Shown: positions 31,340 to 49,929 of the stretch, piece by piece
How the letters are laid out: each line of letters starts with the position of its first letter
Numbering within the stretch: position 1 is the first letter of the stretch
Assembly (NCBI GenBank): GCA_011634665.1
Contig: WAEK01000019.1
Coordinates: 124,001-188,000 of the forward strand
DNA: 64,000 nucleotides
Direction: 5' to 3'
From: Mortierella sp. BCC40632
Taxonomy: Eukaryota; Mortierellomycota; Mortierellomycetes; Mortierellales; Mortierellaceae
The notes under the pieces: generated by a model
Told to the model about the DNA's origin: nothing
The model's database searches: none
The model's input: only the letters and a program-made list of their open reading frames with translations
Position numbers and translations under genes: made by a program

Positions 31340-32509
31340 GTCCAGATAAGTGTATGTTTGGCATTTTGAGCAATGTCGACAGTCTTTAGATGTCGCTTCT
31401 TAGACTTGAGGATGACAGTGTTTTTGTGTTTGTCTTCCTAAGCCAAAACCCGATCGATGAAAAGGTTGATTGGTCTTGTAAGATTGACAAAAAGTTTCTT
31501 TTGGGTTGATTACGTTTGGATATCGTAGCTCTTCTGAGTGGACGAGAACTTGACAAAGGAAGACGCCTATAGTGGGTCATACTGCATTTACGCGCTCCTA
31601 GGATACTGTCTGGTCGATTCCCTGAAGTCGTAACCACCAATCTCTTGCAACTCAGAAGGGTGGGATATGCTGAACTGGATTGGGTCCACTCGTATAGGAT
31701 CTTTGTTGAGAGTTTCGTTTTGTTTGAGCCGAGCAAACTCTTTGGCCATATTGATCAACTGTTGTTGGGAGGAAGCAATACTCCAACAGTCGGCTGGCTG
31801 TTTTGTGACACGTTAATTGCCCTAAGGCCAGTGCGACACGGTGTGCGCGCAGACTTACCTTCACTCCCACAATTCCACTCTTTTCCATCACCATTCCATT
31901 TCTTGGCAGTCTATCGTTTACTTTCGCTCTCTTTCATCGTGTTTTCTTTAAGCTTTTACTTGGTGCTATCTTCACTCCATCTATTTTCTACAATTCTTCT
32001 CTTGCCGTTTTTAAGGTAATAGGCACTTTCCATCTCTCAGTCGCATGAAAAAAGAAACATTCTGTCAACAGTGATCTGTCCCCCACTCCCCTAATGTCCC
32101 AGCATGATGAATGAATGCTTTTTCTGCCACGCTGGCCGGAGAGACGATCGTGATATGATGGTCTCCAGCTGAGTCGCACAGCTCTACCTGGGCCAGTCCA
32201 CTTTGTTGTCGGACCATGTGACACTTGGTGAGGAAATGTTCAGAGTCATTTGTCAACCACGACTTGATCACCCCATGCCCCCCTAGCGTGGTCAATATAT
32301 TCTTTTCTCTGTCGCGCTGACCGGGTGGTTAGTTGGTCACAGTGTGTTTAGCTTGGACACTCAAAACACATCTGCGGTATTTGAGACTTTGCGCTTGAAG
32401 TTACTCTGCCTTCCCTACGCCACACCAACTAGATGTAAGGTCTGGATACAAGCAAAACAGCTTTTAAACTTTCTTGCTATTTTTTTTTGTTAGATTTCAG
32501 GCTATATCT

Positions 32510-33601
32510 TTAATCGTTTTCCTCTTCAGAATGTGAGGACTCTTCTGATTTTGATCCCAATGTCTGATAAAAGGCGATGACTTTTGGATGGACCATAACT
32601 TTTCGTGGGTCAAAGTTGAGGACTTGTAGTCCTTCCAGAGATGTCGCCCGTGAAAGTGCCACATATGCTTGTCCTAAATTGGTATTCATCATTCAGTCAG
32701 TGCTAAATATCCATCCTCCAAACCATAAAAGTATTTGTACAAACAGAGAAAAGCAACAAACCCACGATGACAAAGTACTCACCTTTCTCAAAGACTTTGG
32801 CTAGATCAACTCGCACCCGCGGCAATGTCTGTCCTTGCGCTTTATGAATACTCAGGGACCAGGCAAGACACAATGGGATCTGGACTCTTCGACCCATCAC
32901 CTTACCATCGGGCATCTCGATGGTCCATTCTTCTCTACCAACCACCATCTCATTTTTATAAGAATCCTCTCCAGAAAGAAACCGAACTCGAGGCAAAAGT
33001 TCCCCAGGTGTGTTCAACATCCTTCGGTCATCTTTGGTCCCCTGAATGTTGGTGGGAGGATCCGTTGTGAAGCCAATCACGATTCCGATGCTACCGTTGA
33101 CGAGGCCTGTAGATCCTCCGCCTTGATTCTTAAGGAGCATGACCTGGGAATTCACTTTGAGGTCTAGTTTTGTGGGGGCAATACAGTGGCTCTCCATCTT
33201 TTCCTTCAACATTCCACTGTCTTCTGCATCGAATGAAAGTGTTTCCCCTTCAAGTTTGGACAATAGCATATAGTTGGCTTCATCCACTTGACGACGGAGA
33301 GGGAATCTATTGATGCGGATCAAATGTTAGAGCGGAGTGCCATTTTTTTTTTTTTTGTTTCTTGTCTTGATAGAGATATCCTATGACAGTCTACTTGGGA
33401 AAAACGCGCTCACTCACAGTTCCGTGGGTCGTATTCCATCCTTGACCTCAAGGTTTCGGTAGAGATTCGAAAAACAATCAAGGGTCGCGGGCGACATATT
33501 GCCAATCCTCAACTCGTTCAACATGCTGGCAAAAGCTATATAAAAGTATCCGGGTCCCCTCCCCCTTATCAGTAATCTTTTTTTCTTCTCCCCCAAAATA
33601 G

Positions 33602-33640
<39 letters not shown>

Positions 33641-36322
33641 TCACTTTGATCCTTTTGTCGAAAGATTTGCTCCAGTTGAACAGTCGAATGAATTGTCTTA
33701 CTCCAAGACTCAGCCTCGAAACAAAACTTGGCTTCCTGTGTTCGACTGACAGGTGGGAGTTGAAAGAAATCTCCCGTCAAAACCACCTGGATCCCTCCCC
33801 AAGGTTCTTCCTCCCTCTCTCGTATCATCCTCGCCAATGCCTCCAACTTGTCCATCAACTCGGCATCTATCATCGACACCTCATCAATAATCAACGTTCG
33901 CGTCATATTCCATCGTTTCCTAGTAGCTTTGTTGCGCATGATTTTTAAATAGAGATCTTGAATCTTCCCTTGACCCAATCCAATCCCGGCAAAGGAATGA
34001 AGTGTGCATCCTCCAATGTTACAGGCCGCAATCCCAGTCGAAGCCGTCACTGCTACCCTCGAGGACCTGACCGAGTTCCTGTGACTACTGTGGTCACCAG
34101 TGTCACCGATTGGGTGAAATGGTTTGTTGCGCTGGAGTCGGTGGATAAGTTCTCGTAAAAGAATAGATTTTCCTGTTCCCGCAGATCCAGTAAAAAAGAC
34201 ATTTTTCCGTTGATTGACCACCAAATCAAGTACATGTAGCTGTCCCTCCGAAAGGGTTAGACCGTCTTCAGTCATGTTTGGTGGCGGAGCCAATGGGATA
34301 TAAGACTCTTCATGGTATGGAGGAGGTGGGTCTCCTTTTGTGTCAATCACCCAAAGAGGTATGTCTGTCGCCTCCTTTTCTTCAGCGTAGTTCTCGGTCA
34401 GTTGGGAGCCGTCTGATAATACTTTTTCTTCGCTGAGTGCCGTGCAGGTAGAATTGTCGTCTGTTTCCGGAGATGGACCATGCTCATTGCCACCATGATC
34501 GGAGCTAATGTCGTATTGCTCTTCACAAGCTCTGGTACTGTCAGGCATAGTGTCAGTCGAGGTCGAGTCTACCAAGTTGTCAGAAACTGTCATAGGGATC
34601 GCTAGCTGTTCTTCGTGGTAGTCGTTTTGTGATGTCGGGTGTTCTATTGGATGGTAGTTTACACGAGCCCTTGGTTTAATAGTCCAAATTGGTCGGGGTA
34701 TCCTGCTAATAAACTTTTTAGTCGGGCTTGGTTTTGGGGGTGGACTAGGTAATGTGGTGGTCTTGTTGGAAGGCACGGGCGCTGAATCATCTTTGCTAAT
34801 TGTTGCAATGCTTAGTGGGTTCACGTTAACGCGTGTCGTTGGATCTGGTTCCGATTCCTCAGTTTCACTATCCAGGTCCACAGGATTTTGTTGAGATCCG
34901 GCTACAAGGTCATCTGAACGGAGAAGTTTGATAGTCTTGTTGATCTGATCCTGAACAGGTCCTGTTTTGCGTTTTCCAAGAACACTGGGACTGTCGTGAC
35001 TATCGCTATCACTATCATCGATAACGACAATCTCGTCAATGTCAGAGACGGTCTCGCTCTTGTCCTTTTGCTGCACGGGATTTGGAAGATTTGGAAGCTC
35101 TTCAAACGGAGCAAAGTCCGAGTCATAGATAATTTCTACATCCGAATCCTCGTCCTTTTGTTGTGTAGGGCCTGGGGGTTCTTGGAGTTCTTCCAATGGA
35201 ACATAATCCGAGTCATAGATAACTTCAATATCTGAATTCTCATCCTTTTGTTGTAGTGGGTCCGGAAGATTCGGACGTTCTTCAAATGGAGCAAAGTCCG
35301 AATCATAGACAATCTCTGAATCCAAATCTTCGTCCGAGCCTCGTGCTTCTTCCGGTGCAGGTGTAGGTCCCAAGGCTGATTTGGGTATTGGATTTTGCAT
35401 AGACTGTAACTCTTGTTCGCTTTGGCCGGATACTGATTCCAGTAGAGTTGGTTGTTGTTCAGTCGATATTGAGGCGGACAATGATCCTAACTCTTGACTC
35501 TCCTTTGACTGCGATTTTATCCCGCAATCCAGCATGGACTCGATCATGGAGCCTGTATTCAAGCTACTCTCTGGTAGAGTTGACGGTGATTTTTCATCCT
35601 CCTGTTTGTCTTGGGAAGATCCTGGCATCCCACAAATAGTCAAATAGTCGTATTCAACTCCAGAAACCGTGACGCGCCTGTAAAGATCCTTGAGACGACG
35701 ATGGTCTTCTTGACTAAGAGTATCTTCTTGGGTGTGGTCATCAAGTAGCTGAAGATCATCATCAATGTCGATACTATCCAAAGAGTCTAGTTTCCGAGCA
35801 TTTTCTCAATCGGTGCGGGGTATGGATGAATGAGAAAGAAAGAACAGATGAACACTTTTTTTCTTCTTTTTCCTTTCTTCCGCAGATATGAGATCGATCA
35901 TACGCCCAATTTTTTTTCTCCGTTTATCGGGTTCTCAAAACCCTACCGTCAGCGGTCGTCTCAGAAGACTTTGGCGTGTTGGTTTCCCCGTTATCATGGG
36001 TCCGAGAACTTGCTGAGATATCTTGGCTTGGGCCGCTTGGAGCTTTGTCTTTTCTTGGACTCGATGTACCGGTCCAGATTCTTTTACATGTCAAAAGAGG
36101 CAAGGGTGAAGCCTCTCCATCATTAGGATGCGTCCCTGTCGAAGGGACATTGTCATTCTCGATGAAACGACTCCTTTCTGTCATAATAGCAATGTGAGGC
36201 TGCAATGGGCCGGATGTTTCGACTGTAAACTTTGGGACGAGCAAATGATGTCGGGATGCAAGAACAAGAGTGGAATTCAATAATGAGCGCTCTGTACTGG
36301 AGCATGGATCTCTCGATGACAT
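32510..36322 (-). CDS. PIF1: PIF1-family DNA helicase
   Basis: Exons 35947-36322, 33645-35804, 33418-33535, 32783-33306 and 32510-32673 join in phase to about 1113 residues. The N-terminal half is long, acidic and disordered, with three 30-residue repeats (see findings). The SF1B helicase core begins near residue 650: [12 protein letters not shown] (Q-motif region), Walker [25 protein letters not shown], Walker [63 protein letters not shown] and [15 protein letters not shown]. All motifs are present, so an active 5'-3' helicase is expected. Pif1 proteins act on G-quadruplexes, telomeres, Okazaki fragments and mitochondrial DNA. The exon 2 acceptor could instead be at about 35784 without changing the frame. 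Confidence 0.93.
35050..35345 (-). repeat. Three 90-bp coding repeats inside PIF1
   Basis: Period 90 bases, encoding units built on E(I/V)(V/I)YDSD, then FAPFEE or VPLEE, a Pro-rich stretch and QQKDE. The cores lie near 35310, 35220 and 35130. Confidence 0.9.
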
Positions 36323-36519
36323 CACTCAGTCCCCTTTCTGCTTCGCCAATTCCACATGGGGAATACAGAAGAAGCAATCTTTCGAGAAACGTCAAAAACA
36401 TAAGTAGGAAATATCCCGCTCGTTCGTTGATATCACATGATTTCCCTTTACTCTGTTCTGTTTTCCTCTGTTCTGATCGCTCTGCTCCTCTCCCTGCTCT
36501 CTCTTTCTTTCTCTGGTCT

Positions 36520-36539
36520 CTCTCTCTTTCTTTCTCTGG

Positions 36540-36614
<75 letters not shown>
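36520..36614 (+). repeat. (CT)n microsatellite
   Basis: Long CT/TTCTCT tract about 200 bases upstream of the PIF1 start codon; open in several frames only because of repetition. Confidence 0.95.
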
Positions 36615-36616
<2 letters not shown>

Positions 36617-36767
36617 TCCGCTCTACAACAACGTCCGAATGTATCCCCGTTATAACAAAGTCATTCCTCGCAATTCTTGACTACAACGTCGAAATTTGCA
36701 GCTGTGAGATAATCCCCGCTAGACCTCATTAAATGGCCCAGCCCGATGGCCAGGCTACGAGTTATAT

Positions 36768-36815
36768 ACAAGAAAAAAAAAATCTATAGTACTTGCTAGC
36801 AAACAATAATTACGA
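36768..36815 (-). repeat. Relic of DIRS terminal repeat
   Basis: The segment aatctatagtacttgctagc, then aaacaataa, parallels aatctctaaacttgctagca, then ggcaataa, at 3670-3698. Homopolymer A precedes both copies. Confidence 0.5.
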
Positions 36816-39800
36816 CTACACCTCCTAGCATACTGTTCCATGCGAAGTAAATTTGGCGTTTCTTTGTGAATACGCTCAAGCCGACATATTCTAATAGCTT
36901 GCGCTGTCGTGAGCGTGAATGAACCTTTTATGGGTTTTGGTGGGTGTTGAATCCCAGCGAAATCTCTCTGTTAGAATCAAAGATGAGACTCCTTCTTCCG
37001 TCACCCATCCATCTACTTATTATGTCTAATGTGTACACAATGGTATCCTTGGGTTAGTGCCCCTGTCTATGGCTTCCTGCATGACTGGGCCGGTCTTAAC
37101 GTTGCATTTTTTACAGTCGGAATCTGGAATCTGTCGGAGTTGGTGTTCGGTCAGAGGGTATTTTTCTGTAGGGTGATGCCTTGGATGCCTCTCCAGTTTT
37201 ATTAGGAAGCGGCCACTCTCTGCATATTTGTGAATCTCTTGGGCCATGCAAAAACAAGGATAAAGTGGCTTGATGATCTAGTGTTTCTCAAAACCCGAGT
37301 TACCTTGAGCTCTGGAATAAGAATCCATTCCTTTTCAATTGCACGCAAATCCCTCCAGCAGCTCGAGCCAAATTTTGAGAAACAGCTATACCTGCCTGAT
37401 GCAATTCTTTTAGGGAATACTCACCACACCACCAGATCGGATTCTACGGTCATAATCGGCAGCAGCAGACCAAGGTCAGTCCTGCGCTGTTCTTTGGGGG
37501 GGGGGAGTGTTGTGGCGCCGTCTCAGCTTGGGTGTCGCGGGAGTTTTTTTTGTCGAGTCCAAAAACTCATGAACTCGATTCGTCAAGCCGTATGAGGTGC
37601 GGGTGTGAATGTTAATTTAGCGAATCGAGTTCTCAAACCGAAATTCGGATAGATAAACACTACCCTCAGTCTGAGTAAGGAGCTCGGGATCCGGCAATAA
37701 GAGACGGACAATCTTAAATTCGATCAAGGTAACTTGAAGGATTTCGGTTCGAAAACTCGTCTCGTCAAAACCCTATTCAGAGAGCTAGTTTGACTTACGA
37801 GACGAAATCACAGCCCTTCCTGTTTGACAAGAAATACGGTGCTGTGGTGTAAGGAGCTGACAAGCTCATTCCTTGGAGGGAGGAAGGCGGGATAGAACGA
37901 TGGTCAAAGGACGATGGGTCAATAGAAGTGGTTGGTACTATCTATCTTTTTTTTTTCGGTGAGAGTGTTTGGACCATTGATCATCAGACACAACAACGGA
38001 GTGGAGTCAAGAATGATCCCCAATGGTTCTTATTTTTATTGATTGAACACATGAACCAGTGCAGCACGTTGCCACAACAGATGAAGCAAGGCTGCTAGAG
38101 CACCATACTCGGCAAGAAACATTTCATGAGCGGATGGCTATTGCAACAATTAGTGATCTGACTCCTCGAGTCTATTGTAGTACAGGGAGGAGGGGGAAGG
38201 GGAAGAGCATGACGGGTACTATTCCCCAATGACGAAGGTGAGAGCTGACAGAGTAAGACCTGTGTGTGTGTGGGGGGGGAGGGTAACTGTTTACCCTGAA
38301 ATATCGCCTCTCTATCAACTTCATCGCCTCACAGTAGTGAAAAAAAACCCGATGTTTGCACACTATGAAGAATCCTAAAAAAACTATAGTCTACCTTTGA
38401 TTAGATAGTATGATAGGATGTTATTGTGGAGAGCACACCTCGCACTTTTGAAATTAGGTAGAACAAAATAGATATCACTATACGTAAGAGCCTTTAGTCC
38501 ATTCTTATTTGGTGAATGTAAATTCTTCTACGTTGCCTCTGTTGACACCACTATTCCCACTTCGGATCAACAGACACATAAACACCTATCCACTCTAAAA
38601 TACTAGAATAGAGAAACTACTGTGTTTTGTCCCTGTGACCCATGGTTTTACGCCACCTGTACTCTACTCTAAGTCTACTTTTTACAGATTGAAGCACCCT
38701 ACAAAATACATTTGCATACTTTCTCTCCGCACCTACCTCTCTCTCTACGCCCACACCCTCCCCCCCCTCTCTTCAGAGTGTCTCCTGCATTTATTTTCCT
38801 GCTAGAGAGAGAAAAAGAAGGAGAGGACATGCACCTGACAGAGAGATGTCAGTTTTCCTTGTGTATACTCGAGAGAAGCAGATTGAAAGTTGTTTCAGTT
38901 TCTGGAGTGAAGAGCTAGGGTAAAAAGGAGAAAATTCAAAAGAGACCGAGGCCAAACTTTAGGCATAATCTGCTACTTCAAAACTCGGATTCAAGCACCG
39001 ATTACGTTACTGGACGATGGCTGAGAAAGGAGAGGCAATAGTGTGCCTGACCAGGAACGACCGTGCCACAAATCAGACATGGGACTGGCTTCAGCGCCAG
39101 GTACACGTCCAGTCGAACAGGATTGTCGGCCGACAGAAGAACATCTTCATTATCTGTCAGAACCTCCTACATGAACTATGTCCATGGCCTTTGGCCATAT
39201 CTCTCTCTCTCTCTCTCTCTCTAGTGAAACAGGCAAGGGGCATACGCCGTGTTCTTGGTTGGCAACGACCTGAGGCCACAGCTCATCAGTCGCTAAGCCA
39301 GAAGCGCACTCAGCGAGGCACTAATGCGAGAGGAAGATGGCAGAAAAGGCGGACAGAAGGAGTCAAGAAACATGGTTCACACACACAAGACAACACACAG
39401 ACCCCTATTTCTTTCTCTATCCCATTGTTTATACTCTTTGCTTTTACTAGCTCTCTGTTTTCCTTTCCTCCTCCCTCCCCTGGATTTCTTCGCCCATCTT
39501 TTTCTTCTCAAGAGTCATCTCTCATTACAGCGGCACTTCAGCAGTCAGTGGTGAAAATCGTTAGTCTTGATTCGAGCTCCGCCTTTCTTTCTTCTTGCTC
39601 TTTCTCTATTCCTCTCCATACACCCCTTGTTCCCTTTCTCAACTGTTTCCCAGTTATAATAACAGGCACAGTTGTTGTCGCAAAAACTCTTTTCTTTCTC
39701 TTCTTCCTCGACAAGCACTGACCCCCAGCCTGACCACGCCCTCAAGTACTACTCGCCACGCGTCCCCTCTCCTCCTACTCCTGTCCTTTGTTCATTATTC

Positions 39801-39881
39801 CGTTGCTTTGCTCGTCCTGACCACGTCTTTGGACTGAATCACATATTTCGTGCTCTCCCCTGCCTGCTACCAGCTTCTGTC

Positions 39882-42790
39882 ATGTCGACAGTGGCAGAGA
39901 CCTACATCCACCATTTAGGCAGCATCCTCGATCTGGTCCTTCAAGACAAGAGCCTTGACCCAATTGCCAACTCGCTTGTCTCCTCGCTGCCCTTCCCTCT
40001 CGAGCTTGTCGACTCATCTACCCCACTCTACATCAAGAATGTCGACGCTGGTCTGCAGCGGGTGTTCCGCAGGACCATTCAGCTGGAACAAGAGCTAGCT
40101 CTCTACCGTAGCCACGGCACCTTGCCTGCCGATGCGCTCTCACTGCCTGTTCCGACTCCATTGCGCCAGGACGGGGCCAGCTGGGAATTCCTGAGCGACA
40201 CGAAGACTCACTCTAGTATCCGACAGCCCGACCAGACACAAAGCTTGTCTCCGGTCTCGCCTCAACCTTCTACTGTCGCTGCTTCTACAGCCGTCACCAC
40301 TATTATGCGCGGTTCAGACTCCGTCCCGCTCCAGGCTAATGTTCCTTGTGCGGATTGTATTCATCACTGTGCCCTTGCTGCCACAGCTGTTGTTCGAGGA
40401 GACTTGAGCATCCAAATATCGTGTTCAAATGCTGCCTGTCTAAAGTCACCGCTAGTCCAGTCCGTGAATGAGATGGTTGACCACCTTAAAAGTATTGCAC
40501 AAGAGGTCATCGAGGTCCTAACCAGAACAATTGAAGGCAAGCTAGGCGTGCAAGCCGAGATGAAGAACGAGCATGGCATTTGGAAAGAGTTTATCTCGCA
40601 TCTGAATACCGTAACCGGCAGCTATGGAGATCAAGCTCGACATATCGCCTCTGTCTGTACTGCCGTTGCTCATGGAGATCTTAGCCAAAAGATCACATTG
40701 CCAGCCAAGGGCGAGATGCTTGTTTTAAATAACACGATCAATACCATGGGTATGTGGGATGAGCTTACTCTTCTGGCCCTCTTTTTTCAGCACCATGTGT
40801 ATCCGAATAACCCTTGAGAGAAATACGATAGTTTTGGAAGAATATCTCATCTGACTGATCATTTCATCCTTTGTCTATTCGGATGTTCCTCGCTATCAAC
40901 CTACATGTGTGAAATCGCATGTCGGGATTCTTTTCATTTCAAACGTTTTTCTAAACAGTCGACCAACTTCGATCCTTCTCTTCCGAGGTGACGCGCGTGG
41001 CATACGAAGTCGGGACCGAAGGACGGTTGGGAGTCCAGGCTCATGTGAGGGGAATTAATGGATCATGGAAGGAACTTACTGACAATGTCAACACCCTGGC
41101 CACCAGTTTGACAATTCAGGTACGAGACATCGCCAATGTGAGTAAAGCTCTTGGCAGAGGAAACCTGACCGAGAGGATCTCTATTGATGTCAAGGGAGAA
41201 ATGTTGGATCTCAAGTACACGTTCAATAACATGATGGATCAGTTGCAGCAGTTTGCAACTGAAGTCACCCGAGTCAGTCTTGAAGTCGGCACAGAAGGAA
41301 TGCTCGGTGGGCAGGCTATTGTGAAGGATGTCGACGGTACGTGGAAGGAGCTCACAGATAATGTCAACTACATGGCAGCCAACCTCACCACTCAGGTGCG
41401 AGCAGTTGCCGAGGTTACAGCAGCTGTCGCAGCGGGAGACTTGAGCAAGACCATTGATGTTGTAGCGTATGGCGAGCCCAATGAGCTGAGGTACATAGTC
41501 AACTCAATGGTGGAACAGCTCCGAACGTTCGCCGCTGAAGTCACTCGGGTATCTCGTGAAGTCGGAATAGAAGGAATGCTTGGAGGGCAAGCCTATGTCC
41601 AGGGTGCCGATGGTACGTGGAAGGTAATCATTGACAATTTCAATCACTTGACTGCCAACTTGACTGTCCAGGTACGAGATATCGCCTGTGTCAGTAAGGC
41701 TGTAGTCGATGGAGATCTGACCAAGAAGATTTCTGTTGAGGTCAAGGGAGAGATGTTGGATATGAAAAACATATACAATACTATGATTGACCAGCTCCGA
41801 ACGCTCGCTACTGAGATCGCACGCGTGAGCTTGGAGATCGGCACCATTGGTAAACTTGGCGGTCAGGTCGTTGTCAAGGATGCCAGAGGAACATGGAAAG
41901 AGCTCACAGAAAGTTTCAACACCATGGCTGCCAACCTCACCGTGCAGGCCCGATCGATTGCAGAAGTCACTACAGCTGTTGCAGCAGGAGACCTAAGCAA
42001 GACTGTCGATGTCGAGGCTCGGGGTGAGATTAGAGAGCTCAAGAATACCATCAATACGATGGTAGAACAGCTTCGTACTTTTACTGCTGAAGTCACTCGT
42101 GTCGCTAATGAGGTCGGCACTGAAGGAAGACTTGGCGGCCAGGTCAATATCAGACATATAGACGGCACATGGTTGGAACTCGTAAACAGTTTCAACACCA
42201 TGGCTTCCAACCTCACCACGCAGGCCCGATCGATTGCGGAGGTCATTACAGCTATCGCAGCAGGAGATCTGAGCAAGACTGTCGATGTCGAGGCTCGGGG
42301 TGAGATTGACGGGCTGAAGACCACAGTCAACTCAATGGTGGAGCTGCTCCGCATGTTCGCTGCCGAGGTATCGCGTGTCACTCGTGAAGTTGGTACAGAG
42401 GGAGGATTTGGAGGTCAAGCCCATGTCAAGGGTGTTGATGGCACGTGGAAGGAGATCATAGATAATGTCAATGTCATGACCGCCAATCTTTCTAGTCAAG
42501 TGCGGGCAATTGCTAAGGTTACTTCGGCTGTCGCCCAAGGTGACTTTTCAGAAAGGATTTCTGTGCCAGCTAAGGGTGAAATTATTGAGTTAAAGAACAC
42601 CATCAATATCATGGTACGTAACTTGACAAATGGACAAAACACGTGGCCGCTTCAAGATTCTGCTCTTTACTTTTTTACTCAATTTTTGTTCTCCTTTTTC
42701 TTGTATACAATTCACTAGGCGGACCAGTTGTCAACTCTCTCAGCAGAGGTAACTCGTGTCTCTGAAGTCAGAACTGAAGAAAGACTCTGA
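39882..42790 (+). pseudogene. HAMP-repeat remnant of group III hybrid histidine kinase
   Basis: Exons 39882-40749, 40959-42613 and 42719-42790 (phases 1 and 0) give 864 codons from ATG 39882 to TGA 42788-42790. After a roughly 200-residue N-terminus it carries seven complete HAMP-type repeats of about 92 residues (pattern [35 protein letters not shown], then EL) and breaks off early in the eighth. This array is the osmosensing part of fungal Nik1/Os-1 kinases. In the intact protein HisKA, HATPase and receiver domains follow; none is present. Past the stop the HAMP frame continues with further stops (GQTEAKDVGST) to about 42850 and then loses similarity. It is either a truncated pseudogene or an expressed HAMP-only protein; the first 864 codons are clean. 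Confidence 0.8.
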
Positions 42791-42859
42791 GGTCAAACTG
42801 AGGCTAAAGATGTTGGCAGTACCTAAGAGGAGCTTCATTGAAATGCCTGATTGCACAAA

Positions 42860-44623
42860 ACCCTTCTGTCAAGGGGTCTGGAGGATCTTGGATTCAGAAC
42901 GAGAGAAGGGCCATTTCAGAAAGGCCACGAATTTAGCTTCAACTTGCCATATTTCATAAGGGAATAAAAGCAAAACGGAATAGCAATAACCATGAATTAA
43001 GTTGTGGGTCTCGCCCCATTTTTTTCTGGCTTCTCTCAAAGGCGGGGGGAAGGGAGGAGGAGGCGGAGGAGGAGGGAGAGGCTAAAGAAAAAAATAAAGT
43101 ACAACAAGACCCAGATTCTGGTCAGCATTCCAACGAGTTCCGAACCCGTGCCACGACTAACTTGGCATTGATGCTAACGCGAATCCAAAGAGTTTCTTCA
43201 AAGTTCTTACCGGCTTATTTTTTATTATTATTGCAGCCATTGTGAAAACACTATTCTGAGGAAGTCCGCCAACTCGGCAGAAATATCAACTTTCAAGGGT
43301 GCGTTTCTTGTCACTAGTTGCTAAGATATCATAAAAGTTGGTAAAGTTGGTGGAAGATCCAATGACCATGCATTGGCTCCTGACTTGCAAGGGAGATGTA
43401 AAATAGAGTTGAACGGATGGCATATATGGTGTGTGGTGTAAGGAATGCGCTCACATCCGCCTCTCATTTTTTCAACTTCCACACCCCTTTGTAACTTTAT
43501 TCTTTGGCTTGCCACCCACAATATCTACTCTATTCTCCACTCCCTACCTCCTGTTTCACAACTCCATCTCTTACATATCCTTGATATGAAAAAAATAAAA
43601 ATAAAAATAAAAAAAAAATCTAAGTAAAATGGCCTTCCACTGCCCCAGCGAGGGTGGCTACTCTATCCCCCAATCAGATTATTATAAGACGTCTCCTACC
43701 GAGGATTCTATGGGTTTAGTTGTTCTAACGCTCACCACACAATCAGGCCAAGTGTCACACACCAGCTTTACAAGATCCAGCCGAGGGTCCAGGACTTTCT
43801 GACGATATCAGCATAGTTGCTTACCTTAGACAAAGCAAGCAGAAGGGATTCGCGGTTAAATAACTCGTCTAAAAAGATCAGACACAGTGCCTAGAGGTCT
43901 TCACTCACACAATGTAAGCTCAGTTATCCATTCTTCAGTCATTTTTAACAGCACCAGACCCCATGAATAGATGTTTTACCGACCGATCCCTTGAGCTCGA
44001 TAGACACGAACTGCTTCTGGCAGAGATCACAAAGTTGTGAAAATAGGAAAATCTAGTTATCGCGGGGTACTATGAGTACTGTCCACCGAAACAGGACTGC
44101 GATGGATCTCCGTCATCAAAGTGAAATTTCGTTCCTTAGAGGGTCTTTACCGCTAAAACCTCATCCCTATCTATTGGCAAAAGAGGAGACAAGATAAACA
44201 GGATATTTCAAATCACTTTTTCAGCACTAGTTATTTTCTCACTAATTACCAATGTGACCGATAGACACCTCTATACTATTATCATGACGGAGCAATTGGT
44301 TAGAAGGAGCAAGACTAGGAATGCTACACAATTCCAGAAAGAAAAAAAATCTTTGGTCTCCTTCAAGTTTTGAATTCATTTAAATATGACTCTGGTGATC
44401 CGAAAGGACTGCCTTTCTCTCGGTTAATCCAAAGCACTAATGAAATGGAGGGTTTGGGATAACAACAACAGCAACAAAAAAAATCTTGATCCAAAACCCT
44501 GTAGCATAGAATACGTCGTCTCCTCAACTCATAAAGCTGACAAAATAAATCTTATTGCTTACAAAAAAAAAAAAAAAAAATAGGTCGAGCTTTCTATAAA
44601 TCTTTGCTATCTTCTTTTTTTTT
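42860..44623. other. Intergenic, no gene seen
   Basis: AT-rich sequence between the HAMP remnant and the SMC3 3' end, with an A-run at 44563-44580. No remains of kinase or receiver domains were recognised. Confidence 0.55.

Positions 44624-49929
<5,306 letters not shown>

Larger units (their letters stand above)
29747..32509. other. 2.8-kb intergenic region with a MITE and purine repeats
   Basis: Includes a G-run (30093-30102), an open frame without ATG at 30229-30645, a purine-rich repeat (30652-30775), the MITE at 31122-31339 and otherwise featureless sequence. Confidence 0.5.
36323..39881. other. 3.5-kb region with no confident gene
   Basis: Contains the (CT)n microsatellite at 36520-36614, a diverged DIRS terminal repeat at 36768-36815, an inverted pair around 37569-37634, a G-run at 37496-37506 and a 74-codon ATG frame at 37026-37247 (minus) without recognisable content. 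The final 700 bases are pyrimidine-rich leader of the HAMP gene. Confidence 0.5.

Noticed and set aside
39017..39721. Plus-strand ATG frame of 234 codons upstream of the HAMP gene
   Set aside because: Low-complexity Ser/Phe/Leu sequence over pyrimidine-rich DNA, no domain content; it is better read as the leader of the HAMP gene.
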